A program made the translations under genes and the position numbers. From Acidobacteriota bacterium (GTDB taxonomy: Bacteria > Acidobacteriota > Blastocatellia > RBC074): 64,000 nt of DNA. Below are positions 51,025-59,308 of the stretch, in pieces (positions within the stretch are counted from its first letter, which is position 1; each line of letters starts with the position of its first letter). Under the pieces are notes generated by a model. The model had not been told where the DNA came from and ran no database searches. It saw nothing but the letters and a program-made list of their open reading frames with translations. The stretch covers positions 124,001-188,000 of the forward strand of contig JAFDVL010000012.1 in the NCBI GenBank assembly GCA_018268995.1, in the 5' to 3' direction.

Positions 51025-54000
51025 TCAATTCGCAGGCGTCGGTTCAATCACAAGACGTTTGTTCATATCCAGATGGAACATGCCATAGGGCGTGACGTGA
51101 TTGAAAATCAGCGGCGTCAACGCCCGCAAGTCTTCTGCTTGTAGTCGTCCCTGCCAATGCGGTTCACTTAGAAGTTGCTGCATCATTAACGTATTGATGT
51201 AGACTAAGCAAAGTTGCAGCAAGTGCAACGACAACATCGTAATTTCCTGATCTTCCCGCCGATTCGAGGCGAACTCACCACCTTTGCCGTACAGAATAAA
51301 GCCATTGACGCTGTTCCAATGCTCAATCACGTTCAGCCCTTCCTGGATTTCGCGCCGCAGTTCCAGGAAATGCAAATACCGGCACAGGAATATTGTCTTG
51401 CAGGCTTTGCCCAATTCGGCGAGTGCTTTGTAGGTAGGATGTTGCACGTTGTGCCGCGTGAACCGCCGTAGAATGGCTTCGGTCTCCGCCGTTCCCAAGC
51501 GTAAGGCCGTGGTGTACTTCACCATCTGATCGTATTGCTCCTTGATCAATTTCCAATCAATCGTGCGCGTCAACACCGGCTGCAAATGCGGATACTCTAC
51601 ACCTTGCCCCGTCTCCACGCGAGAGAGCTTTTGTTTATGGATCGCTTTCAAGCGCGGCAGCAGTTCAAAGCCCAGCAACCGAGAAAAAGCAAAGGCGACT
51701 TCCGATTGGCCGTGGCTATCCACATACTGTTTGTTGACGCTCATCTCCGTGCAGTGCCGCAACACGCCTTCGATCATGGCGGCAGCCTCGGACGAGGAAC
51801 AGGTTTTCAATTGCGAGTAAATGCAGACGGACTTGCGCTCGACGTGCCAATAGATCATGACGCCGCGCCCCCCATACCGCACGTGCCATTCGGTCATGAG
51901 GTTTTGGTCATACGCGCCAAACTTTTTAGAGTCCGAAGCACAAGCCGTCGTCCCTTCGCCCCAGAGATAGGGCTGTCGGATGAGAAAAATCGCGTTGACG
52001 ACGGAGCGGATGGCTTGCCGCAAGTGCTCCTTGTTCACAAAGCGCCGCCGCACATAGAGCAGGTCTTTGTAACTGACGCCGCGTTCCTCGGCGCTCATGC
52101 GTTTCAAGCCCGTATTGGTGCCCAGGCCATAGAGACAAAGCAACAATCGTGGTTGTAAAACGGCGCGTGCGAGCGACTCCCAGGCCGTGGGACTTTTGAA
52201 AGCCGCTGTAAAATCAATGCGCAAGTCCGCTTCTTTGAGCATCTCCAGCAGACTGGTCATCGGCCAGCGTTGGCCGATTTCGGTCGTGAGGCGGTGCAAG
52301 ACCAGCGGTTCCGGCTGGGCGTCCAAAGGAGAAAGCGCGATCCAGCCTTTCCCTTTGGTGAGGCATTGCACATGCGGATTTTTCGGCATCCCCTGATCCA
52401 GCCGCGTCAGCGCGTCACGCATTTCCTGCTGCAATCGAGTGATGAATGTCTCGGCATCAAGGGGCAACCGCAACGCCTCATAATACTGCTCGCGGTGCGT
52501 TTCAAAATCGGTGGGCAAATCTTCTTCAGGATTGCGATAGCGATCTGCGCCGACCACCCAAATTTCTTTGCAGCGTAGTTTTTCGCGCAACATTTGCAAG
52601 ACGCTCAGTTCGTAATTGATGCGATTGACGCGCACATTACCCGCCGCGTCAGACTCCAACACCGTTTCCAACGCGCCTTTTTTCACCACGCCATCCAAGG
52701 GGACTTCTTCCTCTAACGGATAGACGCGCACCTGACTGTCCACATACCGTTGTAGGAGTTCCAATGCCTTAATGACGGGGCGATGCGTCTCGTTGTTGGA
52801 GCGAAATTCTAACGTCTTGAGCAGCTTGGGCAGCATCCGCCGATAGTGCGAGCGATAGGAATTGCGCATCAGCCGCGTCACTTTCTGCCGATAGGCAGGC
52901 CCATTGGCTTTCCATTCTTTGACCAACTCCCGCAGGGTTGGTTCCGGCACGACGGGATAGACGACCTCTTTGACAATGCCGTCGGGCGCGTCGAGTGTGG
53001 CTTCAGCCAGACGAAAGAGCAGATTCGTTTTGCCGGTCACTTTTTTCAGATCAGCGAGTAATTCGCGTTCGACTTTGTGTTCGGCTTTGGTGCCGAGCCG
53101 ATGCACGAGTTCCAATAAAACATCCACCAATGTGTCGCTGATTTCCTGACTGCGCAAGGTGCAGAAGGCGGCCACCAACGTGTAGCGCAACGCCGGGGGA
53201 TGACGCCGCAACTCATAAGGTTCTTCTACAGCGGCGCGTTGCCGATAGCCGGACAAGATTTTGCGCGGCACGGTGGCAAATAAATCGGTAGGGAGAGCCA
53301 GCGCGCGCAATTGTTCCAACTTGGCGATCTCCGTCAATAAGGTTTCGGTACTGGCTTTGCCAGCATCCGCTTTCAAGACCTGCCACAGGGCGCGCGGCAA
53401 GATCGTCTCCTCGGATTGATTTGTCTGCTCTGGCATGGGAGTCGGTGCCGGTTGTAGTAAAGTCTCTAGGCGTGCTTGCTGCTCCGGGGTCAGGCGCGCC
53501 AAAATTGCGAGACAAAACTTTTCTTCGTACGCGTGCGTCGCCGACCGCACAATGCGCTCCAAACGTTCCGCCGTGGGCGGCTCCAGTTGCAAGGCGCGAC
53601 ATCGTTGATAAGCTGCCGCCAGCACTTGTTGATAAGCGCGTTCTTGCGGCAGCACTTGCGCTTCCAACCACTGCCCCAACACGGTCGCATCCGCTACCGT
53701 TGTTTCCCGAAAGCCCAGCAACTGCCGAATCTGTGCGCGCTGCCGCTCACTGCTGCGGCCCCGCCAGTCCCACTCTTGCATGGCGTCAGCAGGAACATCG
53801 GTCTGTTGCGCGAGATAATGCAGCACGGGCGGTGGAATCGCTTGGGCATCGGTGGGAAAGTGCGCTTCCTGCTGGAAGTATTTCAAGAACAGCGCGAAAC
53901 TCAGACGATTGGCGGCGGTCTTACTTTCCAGCAGGGCGAGTTCCGGGGGCGCGAGCGTCCACTGTGCAATCAACTCATCGGGTTCCCAGGCACGTTTCAT
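51025..54000 (-). CDS. tnpA: Tn3-family transposase
   Basis: A 991-residue DDE transposase of typical Tn3 length, from ATG at [16 protein letters not shown]; a GTG five codons upstream is possible. Catalytic residues are in [13 protein letters not shown] (about 688), [12 protein letters not shown] (about 761) and [15 protein letters not shown] (about 910). The N-terminal 300 residues are the terminal-repeat-binding helical part (DANRLSF-like [15 protein letters not shown]). It makes cointegrates by replicative transposition. No frameshift or stop is seen, so the element may be active. Confidence 0.95.
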   Translation of the reverse strand: MKRAWEPDELIAQWTLAPPELALLESKTAANRLSFALFLKYFQQEAHFPTDAQAIPPPVLHYLAQQTDVPADAMQEWDWRGRSSERQRAQIRQLLGFRETTVADATVLGQWLEAQVLPQERAYQQVLAAAYQRCRALQLEPPTAERLERIVRSATHAYEEKFCLAILARLTPEQQARLETLLQPAPTPMPEQTNQSEETILPRALWQVLKADAGKASTETLLTEIAKLEQLRALALPTDLFATVPRKILSGYRQRAAVEEPYELRRHPPALRYTLVAAFCTLRSQEISDTLVDVLLELVHRLGTKAEHKVERELLADLKKVTGKTNLLFRLAEATLDAPDGIVKEVVYPVVPEPTLRELVKEWKANGPAYRQKVTRLMRNSYRSHYRRMLPKLLKTLEFRSNNETHRPVIKALELLQRYVDSQVRVYPLEEEVPLDGVVKKGALETVLESDAAGNVRVNRINYELSVLQMLREKLRCKEIWVVGADRYRNPEEDLPTDFETHREQYYEALRLPLDAETFITRLQQEMRDALTRLDQGMPKNPHVQCLTKGKGWIALSPLDAQPEPLVLHRLTTEIGQRWPMTSLLEMLKEADLRIDFTAAFKSPTAWESLARAVLQPRLLLCLYGLGTNTGLKRMSAEERGVSYKDLLYVRRRFVNKEHLRQAIRSVVNAIFLIRQPYLWGEGTTACASDSKKFGAYDQNLMTEWHVRYGGRGVMIYWHVERKSVCIYSQLKTCSSSEAAAMIEGVLRHCTEMSVNKQYVDSHGQSEVAFAFSRLLGFELLPRLKAIHKQKLSRVETGQGVEYPHLQPVLTRTIDWKLIKEQYDQMVKYTTALRLGTAETEAILRRFTRHNVQHPTYKALAELGKACKTIFLCRYLHFLELRREIQEGLNVIEHWNSVNGFILYGKGGEFASNRREDQEITMLSLHLLQLCLVYINTLMMQQLLSEPHWQGRLQAEDLRALTPLIFNHVTPYGMFHLDMNKRLVIEPTPAN

Positions 54001-54058
54001 AGGGCTTCGGGCCACCCACGAGGCAAGCAGGTTGCACCTGTGTGACGGCTCTTATAGA

Positions 54059-54086
54059 ATTTCGTAGAATTCAGGAAAGACGAAAT
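54059..54086. promoter_or_regulatory. Putative recombination core site of the transposon
   Basis: The 73-base gap between the divergent transposase and recombinase starts contains a perfect 7-bp inverted repeat ATTTCGT (54059) and ACGAAAT (54080) around 14 bases. TnpI-type recombinases cross over at such sites; the site would also overlap both promoters, giving shared control. Confidence 0.6.
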
Positions 54087-54088
54087 AA

Positions 54089-54847
54089 ATGAAGCCTCAG
54101 ACTACCAAAGCCCGCCCAAAACGACCAACCAAACGGCGTCATTTCGTAGCGACAAATAAAAAAGCGAAATCCGAAGTCATCGCGCAACTCGTGCGACTGG
54201 CCCGCAAAGAGCGCTTGGATTACCAAGAGTTTCTCTATGTTTGTCAGCAAGCCCGCAAGAAACTGGGGCTGCGCAAGCCCCAGCGAGAACGCAAACTGCC
54301 CCAACTGCTGCCCGCCACGGAATTGAAAAAGTTCTTTCGCGTGCTGCAAAAGTGCGGCGATATCCAACATGAGATCATGCTCAACCTACTGTTCTTTACG
54401 GCGGTCCGGGTCAGTGAATTGGTGCGCATCAAAGTGGTGGAGATTGATTTCGACCAGTGCAAGATTTTCATCGCCGAAGGGAAAGGTAGCAAAGATCGCT
54501 ATATTCTTTTCCCGAAGAGTTTCCGTCTGGTTTTACAAAGCCATCTTCGGGCCAATCCGAAAAATCGGTATTTGTTTGAGACGACGCGCGCCACGCCCTT
54601 TACCACGCGTCGCATTCAACAGATTGTCCAGCAGTATCGTATTGAGGCGGGAATTACGCAGCCGGTTCATCCGCATTTGTTCCGGCATCAGATGCTCACG
54701 TATTTAACGACCCAAGGCTTGTCGGACAGTCAAATTCAATTGATTTCCGGGCATGAGAGTAAGCAGAGTTTGGAAACCTACCAGCATTTATCGCTACAGA
54801 ATGTCGAGCAGGCATATCAAGAGGCAGTGAAAGCTATCGAAATTTGA
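54089..54847 (+). CDS. tnpI: TnpI-like tyrosine recombinase (cointegrate resolvase)
   Basis: A 252-residue protein. Catalytic residues are Arg107 (AVRVSEL), a Lys in EGKGSKDR, His196 and Arg199 (HLFRH), His222 (SGHESK) and Tyr231 (ETYQHL). It lies divergently from the transposase, inside the inverted repeats. The family resolves the cointegrates formed by Tn3-type transposition. It has a short basic N-terminus (KARPKRPTKRRH). It is intact, with start ATG right at the end of the core site. Confidence 0.93.
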   Translation: MKPQTTKARPKRPTKRRHFVATNKKAKSEVIAQLVRLARKERLDYQEFLYVCQQARKKLGLRKPQRERKLPQLLPATELKKFFRVLQKCGDIQHEIMLNLLFFTAVRVSELVRIKVVEIDFDQCKIFIAEGKGSKDRYILFPKSFRLVLQSHLRANPKNRYLFETTRATPFTTRRIQQIVQQYRIEAGITQPVHPHLFRHQMLTYLTTQGLSDSQIQLISGHESKQSLETYQHLSLQNVEQAYQEAVKAIEI

Positions 54848-54895
54848 GGTCGGCGCTTAGATGGCGGCTGGTGACAGCAATGTTGGGTTTACCCC

Positions 54896-54957
54896 ATGAC
54901 CGGAAGTGAAACCAGAACAATGCAGAGTGGGATGATCGTTAGTAGTTGTTTGGTCAT
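54896..54957 (-). pseudogene. 5' signal-peptide fragment of the transposon-split secreted protein
   Basis: Starts at ATG 54957, with GGAAACGAG upstream, and encodes a 20-residue hydrophobic signal peptide before the transposon end. It lies 30 bases after the stop of the 956-residue gene. Together with the 3' part it makes a coherent secreted protein. Confidence 0.8.
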
Positions 54958-54989
54958 GCGACTCGTTTCCAACATAGAGATGCTTGAGT

Positions 54990-57860
54990 TTATCGCTCTA
55001 TTTCTACAGGTGAGGGAATGTTGGTAACCGGAACCGCTGGGGCAGATTGGGAATTCTGCCACCATCTACCATCAGAATTGTCGGCTATTGTACTTAGTTT
55101 CTCTGTGCTGTCAACCATAGTTCGCTCTGCCCGCTCGTTTCGCACAAGCTGGCGCTGCTCATCTATCTTCGCAAAACTTTCCAGGAATCGGTCTTTTGTG
55201 ACCTCTGCGTATGAGGAGAGTGCTGCCAACTGCTCCTTATCGGTAGGCGACATGATCTCGGATAGCTGATTCACGACCTGCTCTCGCTCCTGTGGTGTGG
55301 TATAGAGCGGACTTTGGCGGACTGCTTCCATCTCCTGATAGGCGATTTCATGGGCAGCCTCCCCACTCGATTGTAGCCGATTATTCATGGCCTCAACTTG
55401 TGGCATCTCTGCTCGCAGTTGATCTGCATCGGTCGCTCTTTCCGCGCGAACTTCTGCAGTTCTTCCAAAGGAGGCTTCCTTTTCAGCGTTTTGAATTTGT
55501 GCTAACTGATTCTCTACCGTTGTTCCATTGGTTGCCGCCACTTTTACCTTATCCCAATCAAAGTTTTCGGCAACGGAGCGTGTCAGAAGCTCCGAAGGAA
55601 CTCGCTCGTAGCTGCGAGCTGCTATAGGGTCTTTGGCGATTTCACGACGAAACGCGCTTGTATACGTGCTGGCGTTTCGCTCGGCTCTGAGTTGTGGTTC
55701 ATGCTCGGCGAGCTTGGTATTGATGAAGTTTTCCTTCATATCTCGCCCGGCACGAGCCTCCACCTGTAACCTCTCCTGTGTGTTGGTAATCAGCACCGAA
55801 AGCCGGGCTTCCGCGGGAGATGGTTGAGCTGATTCGACAATCTCTTCTGAAATGTCGCCCCAGGCTCTAGCTTGGGCTGTTTCTCGCGCAGATCTCGTCT
55901 CTGCTGGCGTCAGTTCCTTGCCTTGTGTTAACTGATTTGTTCTTTCTGTGACTCCTGCGATGTATTGGCGGTACGTTTGACTCCTGGTTGGGTCAATAGG
56001 TTTTGCCTCTTCTCTCGCAAGCTCTGGCTCTTTCAGAAAACCGGCGATTCGTGTCTGCTTCGCTTCGTAGAAATAATCGCGCTCATGAGGGCCAAGTTTC
56101 TCGTAGGCCTCTTTGAAGTGGAGCGCATTCTCGTTGCCTCCCTTAATGGCTGCCCATAAGTGATTGGTAGCTTTGACGCTGGTGCGCTTGGAAAGCTCGT
56201 TTTCTAACAGCGTGAGCGAGTCGGATTTAGGGATTGTCCCGTTCGCCAACCCGGCTTTCATCTGCTGGCGCTCCTTTGGCAATGCCCCCCAAGCCTGTCG
56301 AACTTCCCGCATCTCTGCGGTGTAATGATCGGGCATGTGGCCACGAAAGAGGTAGTCCCGCTCCTTGTAAGAAAGGCCGCGAACTTCGGGCTTGCTCACA
56401 TTGCCGGGGTCTTTTAGGTGGGCTTGTAACTGCGTATGCGCCGCTCGACCTGTCCCAATAATTTCCGCACTGGCTCGGTTTACGTCCGCTACCGTCTTTA
56501 CTTCACGATCATTGAGCCAATTGTATGCTTCCCTGAATTGGGGGGATTCATTCAGTAGCCGAGTGGTCGGATCGCGCATTCGTTCAGTGATATACGCAAC
56601 CAGAAACCCAGTCGCTTGTTCAACGCCAGGATCGCGTTGCGGTATCTCCTGCCCGCTTGCTGTGTAAACTCGCACTCCCCCTGGTCTGCTCTGCTCTTTT
56701 ACCAACTCTGGATTTTGGACTCGCATCGCATCGAAGGTCTTTCGTTCCTCGGCGGCCATTCTTGAAAATTGCGTAAACTCATAGGAAGACTGGAGTGGAG
56801 CGATGTCTTTCCCCTCATTGAGGCTGGCGAATATCTTACTCTCGGTACTCGCAAATTGATCGGTCTTCCCTTCCCTCATGGCTTGATACTTAGCGGCAAT
56901 TTCTTCCGGTGGGATAAATGTTTTGTCGGCTAAGCTTTCTACCTTTTCTGAGAATTTCCCTCGATGCAAATCATTGGCTCGCTCATAGATGCTCTGTCGA
57001 ATGTCGGCAGGGTTTACGCCAGACTCTAATTGCTTGTCTATGGCTGGTAAGACGACACTGATATATCGCTCTCTGGCTGCAGGCGTGGCTTCGGAAGGAA
57101 GCGTTAACCCTTCCTCTCGAATGGTCATGACCCCAGAGCCGCCGCCTAACCCTGCATATTCATCCAGATTTGATGTAATGTTATCAGCGGAGGAATTGAA
57201 TTCGGCATCCGCTAATTCAAACATATCTTGTTCGTATCCCTCCTCGAATCTGGCCTCGATAAACTCGTCCGTTTCGTCTCGCTCCAGCGTGGTTTCCGTC
57301 AATTGTTCCGCCATGAGGGGATCGCCCTTCAGGTACATTTCATCTACAGGCCGAATTTCATTGGCCATCTCTTCCATCCGAGCGATGGTTTGCTCAATGG
57401 CCGCATTGCGATCTTCAGGCGTTCTTGTCTCCCCATATTCGTTTTTATTGATTTCACTGTAGAAATGCTGAAACGTAACGAGCTTTGCTTCATGCGTAGG
57501 CACAACGCCCGTAATCGTGTTGGCCGCATCATAGAACCGCCGGGCTTGTTCCCGATCTGGTATCTGCTGTAACGTATACGACAAATCGGAAATCCGTACT
57601 TTGCTCTCGGCTGGACGTTCCTCGCCCGCTCTAATCACGGTCGTTTCGCCCTTTACGCTGGAACCGTCTTCATATAAAGCTCGCAGATGCTGGCTCTGGG
57701 CATTGAGGATTGAAGCATGCTCGTTGGGGTTGATTCCCTCTGCGGGTACTAAGTAATCCCGTGTACGAGCATATTTGTCCTCGTTCTCCAGGATTTCCAT
57801 TAGCTTTGCCCTGCCTGAAAGGGAAGGATTCCTGTTTGCTAAATCATGTAGTGATGCCAT
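54990..57860 (-). CDS. Large hypothetical protein of the mobilisation operon
   Basis: A 956-residue, largely helical and highly charged protein (GGAGCAACCTTT before ATG). No membrane segment, signal peptide or known motif was seen. Segments such as LRALYEDGSS, VRISDLSYTLQQIPDREQARRFYDA and repeated helix/glutamate runs suggest long coiled coils. The region at about 400-450 includes a YTASGQEIPQRD turn. Its place in the relaxase operon suggests it is a transfer factor, perhaps a substrate secreted with the relaxase or a DNA-processing scaffold. Function is unknown and the size is unusual for a mobilisation accessory. Confidence 0.6.
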   Translation of the reverse strand: MASLHDLANRNPSLSGRAKLMEILENEDKYARTRDYLVPAEGINPNEHASILNAQSQHLRALYEDGSSVKGETTVIRAGEERPAESKVRISDLSYTLQQIPDREQARRFYDAANTITGVVPTHEAKLVTFQHFYSEINKNEYGETRTPEDRNAAIEQTIARMEEMANEIRPVDEMYLKGDPLMAEQLTETTLERDETDEFIEARFEEGYEQDMFELADAEFNSSADNITSNLDEYAGLGGGSGVMTIREEGLTLPSEATPAARERYISVVLPAIDKQLESGVNPADIRQSIYERANDLHRGKFSEKVESLADKTFIPPEEIAAKYQAMREGKTDQFASTESKIFASLNEGKDIAPLQSSYEFTQFSRMAAEERKTFDAMRVQNPELVKEQSRPGGVRVYTASGQEIPQRDPGVEQATGFLVAYITERMRDPTTRLLNESPQFREAYNWLNDREVKTVADVNRASAEIIGTGRAAHTQLQAHLKDPGNVSKPEVRGLSYKERDYLFRGHMPDHYTAEMREVRQAWGALPKERQQMKAGLANGTIPKSDSLTLLENELSKRTSVKATNHLWAAIKGGNENALHFKEAYEKLGPHERDYFYEAKQTRIAGFLKEPELAREEAKPIDPTRSQTYRQYIAGVTERTNQLTQGKELTPAETRSARETAQARAWGDISEEIVESAQPSPAEARLSVLITNTQERLQVEARAGRDMKENFINTKLAEHEPQLRAERNASTYTSAFRREIAKDPIAARSYERVPSELLTRSVAENFDWDKVKVAATNGTTVENQLAQIQNAEKEASFGRTAEVRAERATDADQLRAEMPQVEAMNNRLQSSGEAAHEIAYQEMEAVRQSPLYTTPQEREQVVNQLSEIMSPTDKEQLAALSSYAEVTKDRFLESFAKIDEQRQLVRNERAERTMVDSTEKLSTIADNSDGRWWQNSQSAPAVPVTNIPSPVEIER

Positions 57861-57929
57861 AAAGGTTGCTCCTTATGTGAAAGTGCTTTTGCAGATTTGC
57901 TTACTTTTGCAAATCAAATGCCAATCAGG

Positions 57930-58082
57930 TTTTTATCAGCACGCTGAGGGAAACGCGGAAGGCGAGTGAAAGTAGGAACGCGGACGCCATGAACGCGGAG
58001 TGAAAAAGTCAGTGAAAGTAGGAAGTAGGAAAGATGAAGGCTGAAGGAAGAATTCAGGAGTCAGAATTCAGGAGTTGGGGCG
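57930..58082. repeat. Low-complexity tandem repeats
   Basis: Short units repeat here: GAACGCGGA three times in related form, GTGAAAGTAGGAA twice, and GAATTCAGGAGT twice. Such decayed, non-coding repeats occur between genes in several bacterial lineages. The surrounding 233 bases (57861-58093) hold nothing else I can support. Confidence 0.55.
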
Positions 58083-58093
58083 ACGCTCCTGCT

Positions 58094-58894
58094 TCATCGT
58101 TCTGATAATTGAAGTCTTGGCATTGCTGTGTAGGTGCGGCCATCAAGTTTTTTACCGCCTTTTTGCTTGTCCTCTCCGCCTGCCTGCTTGAAGAAGAAGG
58201 GAATATTGAGACGATTGCATTGTGCTTGTAAATGGTGAAATGCAGTGAAAGGGGTGGGCCGGGCGCCAGGACCGGATTCGCCGCCGGTAATTAGCCAGTC
58301 TACCGGAGCGAAGGAAGTGATGTTGATCGTTTCAAGCAGTGGCTCTGCGCTAATCGCGCGATAATAACAAGGAATCGAGAGAAGCGCAGGGATACGAAGA
58401 TCGGCGGTGTGCTGTGAAGTGATCGTCGTCATCGCGATGACGTTGGCGGGAAGCCCGCCTATGACGGTTGCGAGCTTGGCTAATCGGCGCGGTCGCTTGG
58501 TGAGTAAAAGCCAGATATGTCGTTGCCCGGCTTCTGATTGAACGGCGCGCAGAATTTCCTGGCTGAAATATTCATCGGAAACTTTTTGGCTCAGAAAGTC
58601 TCCCATGTCACCCACGAAAATGAAACGAGGAAGCCCGCTTAACCAAGGCTTCGTGGGACGCTCTTTCCCCCGTAGGTCGTGCCAGTTGGCAGCTTGGGTC
58701 ATTCGTCCTGGCGCTACTCGCACCTGCGTGAATACTGGATCATAGAGGGAAGGAAGGGCGACTGCCAGGCGGTTCTCGTGTAGATTCCCTGCATAACAAC
58801 TGCGTTGCTTCATATTCCATAGCTCGCAGCCATCGCAGCCAGTGGATGGATTGATGGTTGAGTCGCACCATCCGATGTTGGTTGAAAGGCTCAT
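58094..58894 (-). CDS. DUF5131 (phage Gp37/Gp68-like) protein
   Basis: A 266-residue protein recognised by NIGWCDSTINPSTGCDGCELW, with SCYAGNLHENR, FVGDMGDFL, WLLLTKRPRR, ISAEPLL and WLITGGESGPGARP in order. This is the conserved set of the Gp37/Gp68 family common in phages and plasmids. The cysteines (CDGC...C) could hold a metal or iron-sulfur centre; the family's reaction is unknown to me. It lies between the relaxase and the large unknown, in the same direction. Confidence 0.85.
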   Translation of the reverse strand: MSLSTNIGWCDSTINPSTGCDGCELWNMKQRSCYAGNLHENRLAVALPSLYDPVFTQVRVAPGRMTQAANWHDLRGKERPTKPWLSGLPRFIFVGDMGDFLSQKVSDEYFSQEILRAVQSEAGQRHIWLLLTKRPRRLAKLATVIGGLPANVIAMTTITSQHTADLRIPALLSIPCYYRAISAEPLLETINITSFAPVDWLITGGESGPGARPTPFTAFHHLQAQCNRLNIPFFFKQAGGEDKQKGGKKLDGRTYTAMPRLQLSER

Positions 58895-58898
58895 TTGA

Positions 58899-58935
58899 AA
58901 GTAGTCAGTAGTCAGTAGACGGTAGACGGTAGTAG
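58899..58935. repeat. AGTCAGT / GACGGTA simple repeat
   Basis: A run of GTAGTCAGTAGTCAGTAGAC-type units followed by GACGGTAGACGGTAG units, between the start of the DUF5131 gene and the zinc-ribbon reading frame. Non-coding, decayed simple repeat. It belongs to the 414-base stretch 58895-59308, which otherwise holds only the zinc-ribbon reading frame and a GCCGG/CCGGC hairpin at 59241-59257. Confidence 0.6.
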
Positions 58936-59008
58936 GGAGCGGGCGAAGGTTTTATCGCTTGCCCGGTAAACACTTGAAGTCTGAAAGTAGTCGTCATGAC
59001 GGATCATT

Positions 59009-59218
59009 TTATTGCCAATTATCGTCATCGTCGTCGTGATTATTCCAATTGCGATAGGAATGAAAACACTCATTGCATTTTGCGTGTCGATGCGATGGAT
59101 TGAGCTTTTTGTCGCAACCCTCACAACGACGATACGCATTGATTTTTTGTACTAATGCCTGATCTATCGCTTCGATTTGCTGTCGGTGGACTACTCGGCC
59201 ATAAATGACCGAACGATT
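59009..59218 (-). pseudogene. Zinc-ribbon reading frame without a standard start codon
   Basis: A 69-codon open frame between a TGA and a TAA that contains no ATG, GTG or TTG. It encodes RCEGCDKKLNPSHRHAKCNE and then CFHSYRNW and an acidic tail, a C-x2-C...C-x2-C zinc ribbon, preceded by YGRVVHRQQIEAIDQALVQ. Protein-like composition suggests a real or recently lost gene, possibly started at ATT or damaged at its 5' end. An ATG in another frame just upstream (59203) stops after three codons. Confidence 0.55.
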
Positions 59219-59308
59219 TCACTGACAAAGTTTGGTAACAGCCGGAGCTATCCCGGCCCTAAAGAACCGCACTTTGCGCTCTACCGGAAGCTCCAATTAG
59301 ATGGAGTG

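Larger units (their letters stand above)
50985..54895. mobile_element. Tn3-family transposon with tyrosine recombinase
   Basis: A 3911-bp element. Its ends are perfect 35-bp inverted repeats starting GGGGTAAACCCAACATTGCT (50985-51019 and 54861-54895). It is flanked by the 5-bp target duplication ATGAC (50980-50984, 54896-54900), the Tn3 hallmark. It holds a transposase and a divergently oriented tyrosine recombinase, the layout of Tn4430-like elements that resolve cointegrates with TnpI instead of a serine resolvase. No cargo genes are present. It looks intact. Confidence 0.95.

Noticed and set aside
58912..59139. 75-residue hypothetical gene
   Set aside because: It overlaps the zinc-ribbon frame and simple repeats, and its sequence is unlike a protein.
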